Shown here in pieces: positions 42,248 to 51,165 of a stretch of DNA of 64,000 nucleotides. The position numbers and the translations under genes are program-made. Location of the stretch: assembly GCF_002101585.1 (NCBI RefSeq), contig NZ_LQOT01000073.1, forward strand, positions 1 to 64,000, given 5' to 3'. Origin of the DNA: Mycolicibacter engbaekii (GTDB lineage Bacteria; Actinomycetota; Actinomycetes; Mycobacteriales; Mycobacteriaceae). The notes under the pieces were generated by a model. The model made no database searches. It saw only the letters and a program-made list of their open reading frames with translations, and had not been told where the DNA came from. Numbering within the stretch: position 1 is the stretch's first letter; every line of letters begins with the position of its first letter.

Positions 42248-42829
42248 ATGATGGGGGTCGTGACTGAGGAGACAACCGACTCGACCGAGACGGAGGTGCA
42301 GCAGCCGGCGGAACCCGCCGCGCCGCGCCGCCGGCTGGGACTGCTGCTGTCGGTGGCTGCGGTGGTGCTGACGGCCGACGTCGTCACCAAGGTGCTGGCG
42401 GTGAAGATGCTCACGCCGGGCCAGCCCGTGTCGATCATCGGCGACACCGTGACGTGGACTCTGGTCCGCAATTCCGGCGCCGCGTTCTCGATGGCCACCA
42501 GCTACACCTGGGTGCTGACGCTGATCGCCAGCTCAGTGGTGCTCGGCATCATCTGGATGTCGCGCCGCCTGGTCTCGCCGTGGTGGGCGATCGGGCTCGG
42601 GATGATCCTCGGCGGCGCGCTGGGCAACCTGGTGGACCGGTTCTTCCGGGCGCCGGGGCACCTGCAGGGACACGTGGTGGATTTCCTGTCGATCGGCTGG
42701 TGGCCGGTGTTCAACGTTGCCGACCCCGCGGTGGTGGGCGGTGCGATTCTGCTGGTGGCGCTGTCGGTGTTCGGCTTCGACTTCGACGCGGTGGGCCGCC
42801 GCCGCGCCGACGGCGGCGAGCAGGCCTGA
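42248..42829 (+). CDS. lspA: Prolipoprotein signal peptidase (signal peptidase II)
   Basis: 193 residues. ATG 42248, ATG 42251 or GTG 42260 may be used. Four transmembrane helices follow a polar N-terminal tail that is common in mycobacterial LspA. Catalytic aspartates are in NLVDRFFR and FNVADPAVV, and the conserved VRNSGAAFSM is present. It removes signal peptides from diacylated prolipoproteins. It is coupled to rluD seven bases downstream. Confidence 0.96.
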   Translation: MMGVVTEETTDSTETEVQQPAEPAAPRRRLGLLLSVAAVVLTADVVTKVLAVKMLTPGQPVSIIGDTVTWTLVRNSGAAFSMATSYTWVLTLIASSVVLGIIWMSRRLVSPWWAIGLGMILGGALGNLVDRFFRAPGHLQGHVVDFLSIGWWPVFNVADPAVVGGAILLVALSVFGFDFDAVGRRRADGGEQA

Positions 42830-42836
42830 GGCGGCT

Positions 42837-43757
42837 GTGACGGAACGATCGATGCCGGTCCCGGAGGGTCTGGCCGGGATGCGCGTGGACGCCGGGCTGG
42901 CCCGCCTGCTGGGCCTGTCGCGGAACGTGGTGGCCACCCTGGCCGAGAACGGCGATGTGGAGCTCGACGGCGCGGCCGCGGGCAAGTCGGATCGGCTGGT
43001 CGCCGGTGCCTGGTTGCAGGTCCGGCTGCCCGAGGCGCCCCCGCCGCTGCAGAACACCCCGGCCGAGGTCGAGGGTATGACGATCTTGTACTCCGACGCC
43101 GATATCGTCGCCGTCGACAAACCCGCCGGGGTCGCCGCGCACGCGTCGGTGGGCTGGACCGGGCCCACGGTGCTGGGCGGACTGGCCGCCGCGGGCTACC
43201 GGATCACCACCTCCGGGGTGCCGGAACGGCAGGGGATCGTGCACCGTCTGGATGTCGGAACCTCCGGGGTGATGGTGGTGGCGATCTCCGAACGGGCCTA
43301 CACCGCCCTCAAACGGGCGTTCAAGGCGCGCACGGTCGACAAGCGCTATCACGCGCTGGTGCAGGGCCACCCGGACCCCTCCAGCGGCACCATCGACGCC
43401 CCGATCGGCCGCCATCACGGGCCGGACTGGAAATTCGCCGTCACCGCCGACGGCCGGCACAGCATCACCCACTACGACACGGTGGAGGCCTTCGTCGCCG
43501 CCAGCCTGCTCGACGTGCATCTGGAAACCGGCCGCACCCATCAGATCCGGGTGCACTTCTCGGCGTTACGGCATCCGTGTTGCGGTGACCTGACCTACGG
43601 GGCCGACCCGACGCTGGCGCGCAAACTGGGCCTGGAACGGCAGTGGCTGCACGCCCGATCGCTGTCCTTCGCGCATCCCGGCGACGGCCGGAACATCGAG
43701 ATCACCAGCGAATACCCGGCCGACCTGCAGCACGCCCTGGACGTGCTGCGGCGCTGA
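42837..43757 (+). CDS. rluD: 23S rRNA pseudouridine synthase, RluD-type
   Basis: 306 residues from GTG 42837 (MTERSMPVPEGLAGMRVDAGLARLLG). An S4 RNA-binding domain (about residues 10-70) precedes the synthase domain with the catalytic HRLDVGTSG. The C-terminal motif LLDVHLETGRTHQIRVH is conserved. It isomerises uridines in the ribosomal RNA. It lies in the lspA operon, as Rv1539-Rv1540. Confidence 0.95.
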   Translation: MTERSMPVPEGLAGMRVDAGLARLLGLSRNVVATLAENGDVELDGAAAGKSDRLVAGAWLQVRLPEAPPPLQNTPAEVEGMTILYSDADIVAVDKPAGVAAHASVGWTGPTVLGGLAAAGYRITTSGVPERQGIVHRLDVGTSGVMVVAISERAYTALKRAFKARTVDKRYHALVQGHPDPSSGTIDAPIGRHHGPDWKFAVTADGRHSITHYDTVEAFVAASLLDVHLETGRTHQIRVHFSALRHPCCGDLTYGADPTLARKLGLERQWLHARSLSFAHPGDGRNIEITSEYPADLQHALDVLRR

Positions 43758-43793
43758 CGGCTGCGCCTGCGAGCCCGCCTCGCCGGTTGCCGG

Positions 43794-44033
43794 CTACCCC
43801 TGCGCCTCGCCCTCGGCCGGCTTGGCCTTCGGCGGCCGGATCTTGAAGGAGATGCGCAGCTTGGTGCGGTAGACGATCCCGCCCTTGTCGTCGAGGGTGA
43901 GGTCCTGCTCGACGACCTGGGCGACCCGGATGTCGTCGATGGTCTGCTTGGCACGGTGCACCGCTTCGGCCGCGGCGTTCTCCCAAGATGAGGGGCTGGT
44001 CCCGATGATGTCGATCACCCGGTACACGCTCAT
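43794..44033 (-). CDS. Dodecin-family flavin-binding protein
   Basis: 79 residues from ATG 44033, with GGAGGAGAG about five bases upstream. The fold pattern YRVIDIIGTSPSSWENAAAEAVHRAKQTI...RVAQVVEQDLTL...YRTKLRISFKI is that of dodecins, which form dodecameric shells storing riboflavin or FMN, with the Trp stacking on the flavin. The C-terminal tail PPKAKPAEGEAQG is somewhat longer than usual. In M. tuberculosis this rluD-dnaE1 interval holds lprI and glbN instead. Confidence 0.88.
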   Translation of the reverse strand: MSVYRVIDIIGTSPSSWENAAAEAVHRAKQTIDDIRVAQVVEQDLTLDDKGGIVYRTKLRISFKIRPPKAKPAEGEAQG

Positions 44034-44157
44034 GTATGACTCTCCTCCGCTTCAGGGCGAACCTCAACGTAGTGCACACCGGCGGCCGCTGTCCCGGGAA
44101 ACGACGGTGCGAGAGACACGGCTCACGACACGCCCGGACTGCGTCAGCACTCGGCCA

Positions 44158-44163
44158 TAGACT
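44158..44163 (+). promoter_or_regulatory. -10 element of dnaE1
   Basis: TAGACT lies nine bases before the ATG at 44173, giving a leader of only a few bases. There is no Shine-Dalgarno in between. Confidence 0.4.
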
Positions 44164-44172
44164 GGCGGTCCT

Positions 44173-47100
44173 ATGGACAGTTCATCGTCGCGGTCCTTCG
44201 TGCACCTGCATAACCACACCGAGTACTCGATGCTCGACGGCGCGGCGAAGATCGCCCCGATGCTGGCCGAGGCGCAGCGCCTCGAGATGCCCGCGATCGG
44301 GATGACCGACCACGGAAACATGTTCGGCGCCAGCGAGTTCTACAACGCGGCGACCAAGGCCGGGATCAAGCCGATCATCGGGGTGGAGGCCTATATCGCC
44401 CCGGGGTCGCGGTTCGACACCCGCCGGGTGCACTGGGGCGATCCCGGCCAGAAGAGCGACGACGTCTCCGGCGGCGGCGCCTACACGCACCTGACCATGG
44501 TCGCCGAGAACGCCACCGGTCTGCGCAACCTGTTCCGGCTCACCTCGCTGGCCTCCTTCGAGGGCCAGCTCGGCAAGTGGGCGCGGATGGACGCCGAGAT
44601 CATCGCCGAGCACGCCGAGGGCATCATCGCCACCACCGGCTGCCCGTCCGGGGAGGTGCAGACCCGGCTGCGGCTGGGTCAGGACCGCGAAGCGCTGGAG
44701 GCGGCGGCCCGATGGCGCGAGATCTTCGGCGCGCAGAACTACTTCCTGGAGGTGATGGACCACGGCCTGTCCATCGAGCGCCGGGTTCGTGAGGGTCTGC
44801 TGGAGGTCGGCCGCAAACTCGGCATTCCGACGCTGGCCACCAACGACTGCCACTACGTCACCCGCGAGGCCGCCGGCAACCACGAAGCCCTGCTGTGCGT
44901 CCAGACCGGAAAGACCCTGTCGGATCCCACCCGGTTCAAGTTCGACGGCGACGGCTACTACCTGAAGTCGGCTGCCGAGATGCGCGCGTTGTGGGACCAC
45001 GAGCTGCCCGAGGCCTGTGACTCCACCCTGCTGATCGCCGAGCGCGTGCAGTCCTACGCCGACGTCTGGGCCCCGCGCGACCGGATGCCGGTGTTCCCGG
45101 TTCCCGAGGGCCACGACCAGGGGTCCTGGCTGCGGCATGAGGTGCAGGCCGGTCTGCAGCGCCGCTTCCCGGCCGGCGTACCGCAGGAGTACACCGATCG
45201 GGCGTCCTACGAGATCGACGTCATCTGCGGCAAGGGCTTTCCGTCGTACTTCCTGATCGTGGCGGACCTGATCAACTACGCGCGCTCGATCAACATCCGG
45301 GTGGGCCCGGGCCGCGGATCGGCGGCCGGGTCACTGGTGGCCTACGCGCTGGGCATCACCAACATCGACCCGATTCCGCATGGGCTGCTCTTCGAACGGT
45401 TCCTCAACCCGGAACGGCCGTCGGCCCCCGATATCGACATCGACTTCGACGACCGTCGGCGCGGCGAGATGGTGCGCTATGCCGCCGAACGGTGGGGCAG
45501 TGACCGGGTGGCCCAGGTGATCACCTTCGGAACCATTAAAACCAAAGCCGCCCTGAAGGACTCGGCGCGCGTGCATTACGGCCAGCCGGGTTATGCGATC
45601 GCCGACCGGATCACCAAGGCGCTGCCTCCGCCGATCATGGCCAAGGACATTCCGCTGTCGGGCATCACCGACCCGAACCACGAGCGGTACAAGGAGGCCG
45701 CCGAGGTTCGCGGGCTGATCGACACCGACCCCGACGTGCGCACCATCTATGAGACGGCGCGGGGCCTGGAGGGCCTGGTCCGCAACGCCGGGGTGCACGC
45801 CTGCGCGGTGATCATGAGCTCCGAGCCGCTGATCGAGGCCATCCCGTTGTGGAAGCGGCCGCAGGACGGCGCCATCATCACCGGTTGGGACTACCCGTCG
45901 TGTGAAGAAATCGGCCTGCTGAAGATGGACTTCCTGGGCCTGCGCAACCTGACGATCATCGGCGACTGCCTGGAGAACATCAAGGCCAACCGGGGTATCG
46001 ACCTGGACCTGGACACCTTGCCGTTCGACGATCCGGCCACCTACGAGCTGCTGGGCCGCGGCGACACCCTGGGGGTGTTCCAGCTCGACGGCGGCCCGAT
46101 GCGTGACCTGTTGCGCCGTATGCAGCCCACCGAGTTCAACGACATCGTCGCGGTGCTGGCGCTGTACCGGCCCGGACCGATGGGCATGAACGCCCACAAC
46201 GACTACGCCGACCGCAAGAACAACCGCCAGGCCATCAAGCCCATTCACCCCGAGCTCGAGGAACCGCTGCGCGACATCCTCTCGGAGACCTACGGTCTGA
46301 TCGTCTACCAAGAGCAGATCATGTTCATCGCCCAGAAGGTGGCCTCCTACACCATGGGCAAAGCCGATGCGCTGCGTAAAGCCATGGGCAAGAAGAAGCT
46401 TGAAGTGCTCGAAGCCGAATACAAGGGCTTCTACGAGGGTATGACGGCCAACGGGTTCTCCGAGCGCGCGGTCAAGGCGCTGTGGGACACCATCCTGCCG
46501 TTCGCCGGATATGCGTTCAACAAGTCGCACGCCGCCGGTTACGGCCTGGTGTCGTACTGGACGGCGTATCTCAAGGCCAACTACCCGGCCGAATACATGG
46601 CCGGGCTGCTGACCTCGGTCGGTGACGACAAGGACAAGGCGGCGGTCTATCTGGCCGACTGCCGACGGCTGGGAATCACCGTGCTGCCGCCGGACGTCAA
46701 CGAGTCCGAGCTGAACTTCGCCTCGGTGGGCCGTGACATCCGCTACGGGCTGGGCGCGGTGCGCAACGTCGGCGCCAACGTCGTCAGCTCCCTGATCGCG
46801 ACCCGGACGCACAAGGGCCGCTTCACCGATTTCTCGGATTACCTGAACAAGATCGATATCGCGGCGTGCAACAAGAAGGTCACCGAGTCCTTGATCAAGG
46901 CCGGGGCGTTCGACTCGCTGGGGCACCCCCGCAAGGGTCTGTTCCTGGTCCACACCGACGCAGTGGACTCGGTGCTGGGCACCAAAAAGGCTGAGGCGGT
47001 GGGGCAGTTCGACCTGTTCGGCGGGGGAGACGGCGAAAACACCGGCGCCGACGCCGTTTTCGGCATCAAGGTTCCTGACGAGGAGTGGCCGGACAAGCAC

Positions 47101-47724
47101 AAGCTGGCGCTGGAACGGGAGATGCTCGGACTCTACGTCTCCGGTCACCCGCTCAACGGCATCGCGCACCTGCTGGCCGCCCAGGTCGACACCCAGATCC
47201 CGGCCATCCTGGAGGGGGACGTCGCCGCCGATACCCAGGTGCGGGTCGGCGGCATCCTGGCGTCGGTGAACCGCCGGGTCAACAAGAACGGACTGCCCTG
47301 GGCCTCAGCGCAATTGGAGGACCTTACCGGCGGCATCGAGGTGATGTTCTTTCCGCAGACCTACTCCGCCTACGGGGCCGAGGTGGCCGACGACGCGGTG
47401 GTGCTGGTCAGCGGCAAGGTGAACATCCGCGACGACCGGATCTCGCTGATCGCCAATGAACTGGTGGTGCCCGACTTCTCCGGCAACGCCGCCGACCGGC
47501 CGTTGGCGGTCAGCCTTCCGACCCGGCAGTGCACCCTGGACAAAGTCAGCGCGCTCAAGCAGGTGCTGACCCGGCATCCCGGCACGGCGCAGGTGCAGCT
47601 GCGGCTGATCAGCGGCGAGCGCATCACCGTACTGGAGTTGGATCCGTCGCTGCGGGTGACGCCGTCCTCGGCGCTGATGGGTGATCTCAAGGCGCTGCTG
47701 GGTCCCGGTTGCCTGGGCGGCTGA
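44173..47724 (+). CDS. dnaE1: DNA polymerase III alpha subunit
   Basis: 1183 residues, matching DnaE1 of M. tuberculosis (about 1184). The N-terminal PHP domain has FVHLHNHTEYSMLDG and GMTDHGNMFGA metal ligands, consistent with the proofreading exonuclease known for mycobacterial DnaE1. Palm-domain acidic residues are in PDIDIDFDDRR, and GPGRGSAAGSLVAYALGIT is the conserved binding loop. A C-terminal OB fold (VRVGGILASVNRRV) and tail follow. It is the replicative polymerase. GTG or later starts are not needed. Confidence 0.98.
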   Translation: MDSSSSRSFVHLHNHTEYSMLDGAAKIAPMLAEAQRLEMPAIGMTDHGNMFGASEFYNAATKAGIKPIIGVEAYIAPGSRFDTRRVHWGDPGQKSDDVSGGGAYTHLTMVAENATGLRNLFRLTSLASFEGQLGKWARMDAEIIAEHAEGIIATTGCPSGEVQTRLRLGQDREALEAAARWREIFGAQNYFLEVMDHGLSIERRVREGLLEVGRKLGIPTLATNDCHYVTREAAGNHEALLCVQTGKTLSDPTRFKFDGDGYYLKSAAEMRALWDHELPEACDSTLLIAERVQSYADVWAPRDRMPVFPVPEGHDQGSWLRHEVQAGLQRRFPAGVPQEYTDRASYEIDVICGKGFPSYFLIVADLINYARSINIRVGPGRGSAAGSLVAYALGITNIDPIPHGLLFERFLNPERPSAPDIDIDFDDRRRGEMVRYAAERWGSDRVAQVITFGTIKTKAALKDSARVHYGQPGYAIADRITKALPPPIMAKDIPLSGITDPNHERYKEAAEVRGLIDTDPDVRTIYETARGLEGLVRNAGVHACAVIMSSEPLIEAIPLWKRPQDGAIITGWDYPSCEEIGLLKMDFLGLRNLTIIGDCLENIKANRGIDLDLDTLPFDDPATYELLGRGDTLGVFQLDGGPMRDLLRRMQPTEFNDIVAVLALYRPGPMGMNAHNDYADRKNNRQAIKPIHPELEEPLRDILSETYGLIVYQEQIMFIAQKVASYTMGKADALRKAMGKKKLEVLEAEYKGFYEGMTANGFSERAVKALWDTILPFAGYAFNKSHAAGYGLVSYWTAYLKANYPAEYMAGLLTSVGDDKDKAAVYLADCRRLGITVLPPDVNESELNFASVGRDIRYGLGAVRNVGANVVSSLIATRTHKGRFTDFSDYLNKIDIAACNKKVTESLIKAGAFDSLGHPRKGLFLVHTDAVDSVLGTKKAEAVGQFDLFGGGDGENTGADAVFGIKVPDEEWPDKHKLALEREMLGLYVSGHPLNGIAHLLAAQVDTQIPAILEGDVAADTQVRVGGILASVNRRVNKNGLPWASAQLEDLTGGIEVMFFPQTYSAYGAEVADDAVVLVSGKVNIRDDRISLIANELVVPDFSGNAADRPLAVSLPTRQCTLDKVSALKQVLTRHPGTAQVQLRLISGERITVLELDPSLRVTPSSALMGDLKALLGPGCLGG

Positions 47725-47917
47725 CCGGCGCGGCGCGCCGGCGGTAGCGGGGCGCGCAGCCCTGCGCGACGGGGACTGCTGCCGACGGCCACCGGCGCGG
47801 GTTCGGCATGTGACGGCCGGGAAAGCCCCCGGTCGTGAGGAAATCTCATGCTTTACCCAAGAGTTGAATTAGCATAGGATGTCAATGCTGTAACACAGTC
47901 GTAACGTACAACGCCTG

Positions 47918-47938
47918 TCATGCCGCGGGCCGGCATGA
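47918..47938 (+). other. Hairpin in the leader of the exported protein at 47957
   Basis: TCATGCCG (47918-47925) and CGGCATGA (47931-47938) form a perfect eight-bp stem with loop CGGGC, nine bases before the GGAGGT ribosome site. It may stabilise the leader or modulate translation. Confidence 0.4.
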
Positions 47939-47956
47939 GCGCATACGGAGGTCCTC

Positions 47957-48679
47957 ATGGTTGGTTCGGGTCGTCTTCTCAATCTGCTCGGGATAGGCGC
48001 TGCGGCAGTGTTCGCCGCCCTGACCCTTCCGACGGCGACCGCTACGGCGGCGGGCGACCCGTTCCTCGACGGAGGGACCTATGAGACGTGCAATGAGGCC
48101 GTCTGCATGGTGATGGGCGACCTGCGCGACGGCGACTGGACCTACCAGGGCGTGCGCCCGTTCATCACCGACTGGAAGGGCGACCAGCCCTACACCATCT
48201 CCTACACCGACGGCGAGAACGCGATCGACGTGGGGACCTACACCATCAAGATCGAGGACTTCTGGAACGTCTTCTACTCCACCTCGGCCTATCAGTTCGG
48301 CGACTTCGTCGCCAACCCGGACCTGCCCGAGGGCTTCGACCTGGGTGTCCTGGGCGATTTCGGCTACCTGTCGGGAAGCTCGATCTACCAGATCAACATC
48401 GGCGACTTCACCAACCTGACCATCAACGGCGTGGGTCCGCACGACCTGAACTACTGGGTGATGTCCGCCGGCGACTTCGGCTACACCGTGGTGACCGACC
48501 CCATCAACTTCGCCTCGGCGGCCTACCTGTCGATCGGTGACGACGACCTGTTCCTGTGGAACAGTCTCTTCCACCCGTGGGTGCCCGAGGTGCCGGACTA
48601 TCTGATCCCGGCGGATCCGTTCACCGACCTCGATTTCGACCCGGGCGATTACCTCGGCTCGTCGGTGGCGACGTTCTAA
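47957..48679 (+). CDS. Exported protein of unknown function
   Basis: 240 residues with GGAGGT four bases before ATG 47957. Residues 1-32 (LLNLLGIGAAAVFAALTLPTATATAA) are a signal peptide. The mature part is acidic and rich in Tyr, Trp, Phe, Gly and Asp, starts with a cysteine pair (ETCNEAVCMVMGD), and has repeated TIxxGDFxNLTI-type beta-like segments. No transmembrane segment or known domain was recognised. In composition it resembles the exported pair at 17140 and 19057, but no block similarity is clear. The upstream interval has its own AT-rich leader, so it is probably expressed alone. Confidence 0.75.
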   Translation: MVGSGRLLNLLGIGAAAVFAALTLPTATATAAGDPFLDGGTYETCNEAVCMVMGDLRDGDWTYQGVRPFITDWKGDQPYTISYTDGENAIDVGTYTIKIEDFWNVFYSTSAYQFGDFVANPDLPEGFDLGVLGDFGYLSGSSIYQINIGDFTNLTINGVGPHDLNYWVMSAGDFGYTVVTDPINFASAAYLSIGDDDLFLWNSLFHPWVPEVPDYLIPADPFTDLDFDPGDYLGSSVATF

Positions 48680-48689
48680 AGCGCCCTGC

Positions 48690-49523
48690 TCAGAACTTGT
48701 AGCGCAGCACCCGTGCCCGGCCGGCGGCGGACTTGAACCGCCCGGCCAGCCGGGTCAGGGTGCGGGCGGGCTCGGGAAACGAATCCACCTCGGCTGCATG
48801 CGCCAAGCAGGCCTGCTCGACCAGGCGCAGCCGCGGCTCCCACCGCTGGGGAGTCCGGGGGTCGGTGAAGCCGGGATTGGCCCACACCTGGCGCAGCAGA
48901 GCGAACATTCCGCGCGGTGCCAGCCGCATGCCCAACCAGCTGAGTGCCCCGACCCGGCCGTAGTCGTTGAACGCCAGCTCGCCGCTTCCGAAGTGATCGA
49001 TCACCTGGCCGATCAGCGCGACGACCTGCGCCTCGGTGAGGAATGCGAACAATCCGTCGGCGATCACCATGGTGGGCCGTCCGACCGGGATGCCCGCCGC
49101 CCAGTCCGCGGCGGTCAGATCGGCGGCCACCACGTGCTCGCCCGGCTGAGCCGGCAGGATCTCGTTGCGCAGCGCGATGACGCGCGGCAGGTCGATGCTG
49201 TACCAGTCCACGCCGGCCGGCGGCTGCACCCGGGCCATCGGTTCGTTGAGCCCGGCGCCCAGGTCGACCACGACCGCGTCGGGGTGGGCAGCGGTGTACC
49301 GACGGACCCGCTCGTCGAGCATCTTGGCCCGCAGCGCCGTCTGGCGCACCACGCTGGGCGGGATCCGCAACGCGGCGAAGTCGTAGTCGATCTGCCCGAC
49401 AACCCGCTCGGAGAACTCGTCACCCAGGATCGGGGCGGCGGCCCGGCAGTCGACTGCGCGCGCAGAGGCGGTCAGGAACGCTGTCTGCTCGACCGGGCTG
49501 AACTCGGAGACGGTTATCGGCAT
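48690..49523 (-). CDS. LCMT/TcmP-type SAM-dependent methyltransferase (second copy)
   Basis: 277 residues from ATG 49523 (MPITVSEFSPVEQTAFLTASARAVDCRAAAPILGDEF). SAM motifs: VVVDLGAGLNEPMARV, WYSIDLPRVIALRNEIL and MVIADGLFAFLTEAQV. It belongs to the same broad family as the protein at 14131 but is only distantly similar. Substrate unknown. It converges on the exported-protein gene and is divergent from the hydratase. Confidence 0.85.
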   Translation of the reverse strand: MPITVSEFSPVEQTAFLTASARAVDCRAAAPILGDEFSERVVGQIDYDFAALRIPPSVVRQTALRAKMLDERVRRYTAAHPDAVVVDLGAGLNEPMARVQPPAGVDWYSIDLPRVIALRNEILPAQPGEHVVAADLTAADWAAGIPVGRPTMVIADGLFAFLTEAQVVALIGQVIDHFGSGELAFNDYGRVGALSWLGMRLAPRGMFALLRQVWANPGFTDPRTPQRWEPRLRLVEQACLAHAAEVDSFPEPARTLTRLAGRFKSAAGRARVLRYKF

Positions 49524-49608
49524 GGGCCCACCGTAAGCGATACCCGCCGCCGGGATGGGTAAGAGCAATGTCGCGCCCGGGCCCCGCGGCGGCGCTAACT
49601 TCGACGGC

Positions 49609-50412
49609 ATGGACACGTTGCAGGCCGCCACGCTGGTGGTGTCGGCCGACGGCGCGCTCGGCTCGATCACGCTGAACCGCCCGGACCAGCTCAACCCGCT
49701 GAGCCCGGTGACCCTGCAGGAGTTGGTGGCGGCCGCCCACTGGTTCGACGCCCGGCCGGCGGTGAAGGTGGTGATCGTTGCCGGCGCCGGCCGGGCGTTC
49801 TGCGCCGGTGCCGACCTGGCCGCCTTCGTCGCCGCCGCCCAAGACGGCGCTGCCCTGCGGGAGGCCGCCGACGCCGGCCGGCGGATGGCCGACGCCGTCG
49901 AAGCGATGCGGGCGGTGACGGTGGCCCGGCTGCACGGACACTGCGTGGGCGGTGGGGTGGTGCTGGCGGCGTGCTGCGACCTGCGGGTGGCGGCCGAGGG
50001 CACGCGCTTCTCGATCCCGGAGGTGGACCTGGGCATTCCGCTGGCCTGGGGCGGAATTCCGCGGTTGGTCCGCGAGATCGGTCCCGCGCTCACCAAGGAA
50101 CTGGTGATGACGTGCCGGCCGCTGGATGCCGCCGAGGCCAAAGAGATCGGATTCCTCAATCGCGTCGTGCCCCAGGCCGACCTGGACGCCGCGGTACACG
50201 CGTTGGCCGCTCAGTTGACCGGCAAGTCCGCCCTCACCCTCGGTGGCACCAAAAGGCAGGTCAACGCCGTGACGGAGGGGATGGTGGGGACCATGCGCAC
50301 CTGGAACGACGCCGATGCGCTGGTCACCGCCCTGCAGGACCCCGAGTCGCGGGCTGCCGCCGCGTCCTATCTGGAACGGACCACCCACCGTGACGGTGCC
50401 GGGAACCCATGA
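49609..50412 (+). CDS. Enoyl-CoA hydratase/isomerase family protein
   Basis: 267 residues from ATG 49609; a start at 49555 would add 18 unlikely residues. Crotonase motifs: SITLNRPDQLNPLS, the oxyanion-hole segment GAGRAFCAGADLAAF, HGHCVGGGVVLAACCDLRVA, and FSIPEVDLGIPLAWGG with the general-base Glu position. It acts on an acyl-CoA, either in beta-oxidation or isomerisation; a specific reaction cannot be assigned. No Shine-Dalgarno is visible. It converges on a small membrane protein. Confidence 0.88.
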   Translation: MDTLQAATLVVSADGALGSITLNRPDQLNPLSPVTLQELVAAAHWFDARPAVKVVIVAGAGRAFCAGADLAAFVAAAQDGAALREAADAGRRMADAVEAMRAVTVARLHGHCVGGGVVLAACCDLRVAAEGTRFSIPEVDLGIPLAWGGIPRLVREIGPALTKELVMTCRPLDAAEAKEIGFLNRVVPQADLDAAVHALAAQLTGKSALTLGGTKRQVNAVTEGMVGTMRTWNDADALVTALQDPESRAAAASYLERTTHRDGAGNP

Positions 50413-50430
50413 CCCGGCGCCCGAGCGGGC

Positions 50431-50628
50431 TCACTGCTGGGTGAGCGCCAGCATCAGCCAGGCCGCGGTGCACACGCCCGCGCCGGTCAGCACGGCGGCG
50501 GCGGCGCTGGAGGTCACCGCGCCCACGATCACCAGGGCTAGGAAACCGAGAGCCAGCGCGACCAGTTTGTAGGTCGGCCACGGCACGCCGGCGATGGCCA
50601 CCTGGTCCCTGGAATGCCCGCTTGCCAT
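50431..50628 (-). CDS. Small hypothetical membrane protein
   Basis: 65 residues from ATG 50628; an upstream TTG at 50649 is less likely. Two hydrophobic helices are predicted: YKLVALALGFLALVIVGAV and AAAAVLTGAGVCTAAWLMLAL. No family is recognised. Its start codon lies at the edge of a perfect 16-bp palindrome that could be an operator or core promoter. Confidence 0.65.
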   Translation of the reverse strand: MASGHSRDQVAIAGVPWPTYKLVALALGFLALVIVGAVTSSAAAAVLTGAGVCTAAWLMLALTQQ

Positions 50629-50642
50629 ACCGTTAACGGTAT
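50627..50642. promoter_or_regulatory. Perfect 16-bp palindrome, possible operator
   Basis: ATACCGTTAACGGTAT is a fully symmetric sequence between the small membrane protein (minus) and the Rv1558-type gene (plus). It overlaps the start codon of the former, a position expected for strong repression. Confidence 0.5.
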
Positions 50643-50699
50643 CTGACAACCAAATGTTCGGCCAGCCGAACTCCGCAGCGCGGCGTTAGGGTGGATCGC

Positions 50700-51137
50700 A
50701 TGCCGTTGAGCGGAGAATATGCACCCAGCCCGTTGGATTGGTCGCGCGCGAACGCCGAGAAATACATGGCGTCCGGTGGAACCGAGGGCACCGAGATGAA
50801 GGGCAAGCCGGTGGTGTTGCTGACCACGGTCGGCGCCAAGTCCGGCAAGCTGCGCAAGATCCCGCTGATGCGGGTGGAGCACGAAGGTCAGTACGCCATC
50901 GTCGCCTCGCTGGGCGGCGCGCCGAAGAACCCGGTCTGGTACTACAACGTCGCCGCGAATCCGCGGGTCGAGCTGCAGGACGGGCCGGTCACCGGAGACT
51001 ACGAAGCCCGCGAGGTCTTCGGCGAGGAAAAGGCGCGGTGGTGGGAGCGGGCCGTCGAGGCATTTCCCTACTACGCCGAGTATCAGGAGAAGACCGACCG
51101 GCAGATCCCGGTTTTCGTGCTGACCCCAGTGGGCTGA
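50700..51137 (+). CDS. F420-dependent nitroreductase (Ddn) family protein, Rv1558-type
   Basis: 145 residues from ATG 50700 (MPLSGEYAPSPLDWSRANAEKY), nearly identical in opening to M. tuberculosis Rv1558. Ddn-family (PF04075) features: VVLLTTVGAKSGKLRKIPLMRVEHEGQYAIVASLGGAPKNPVWYYN, which forms the F420 phosphate-binding region. These split-barrel proteins reduce quinones or nitro compounds with F420H2. TAGGGT lies seven bases before the ATG without a Shine-Dalgarno. Its position just before ilvA matches Rv1558-Rv1559. Confidence 0.93.
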   Translation: MPLSGEYAPSPLDWSRANAEKYMASGGTEGTEMKGKPVVLLTTVGAKSGKLRKIPLMRVEHEGQYAIVASLGGAPKNPVWYYNVAANPRVELQDGPVTGDYEAREVFGEEKARWWERAVEAFPYYAEYQEKTDRQIPVFVLTPVG

Positions 51138-51165
51138 ACCCGCTGCTGGGTGACACCATATTGCG

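Noticed and set aside
43760..43793. Short GCCGG/CCGGC hairpin between rluD and the dodecin gene as terminator
   Set aside because: Only five bp and no T-tract; such stems occur by chance at this GC content.
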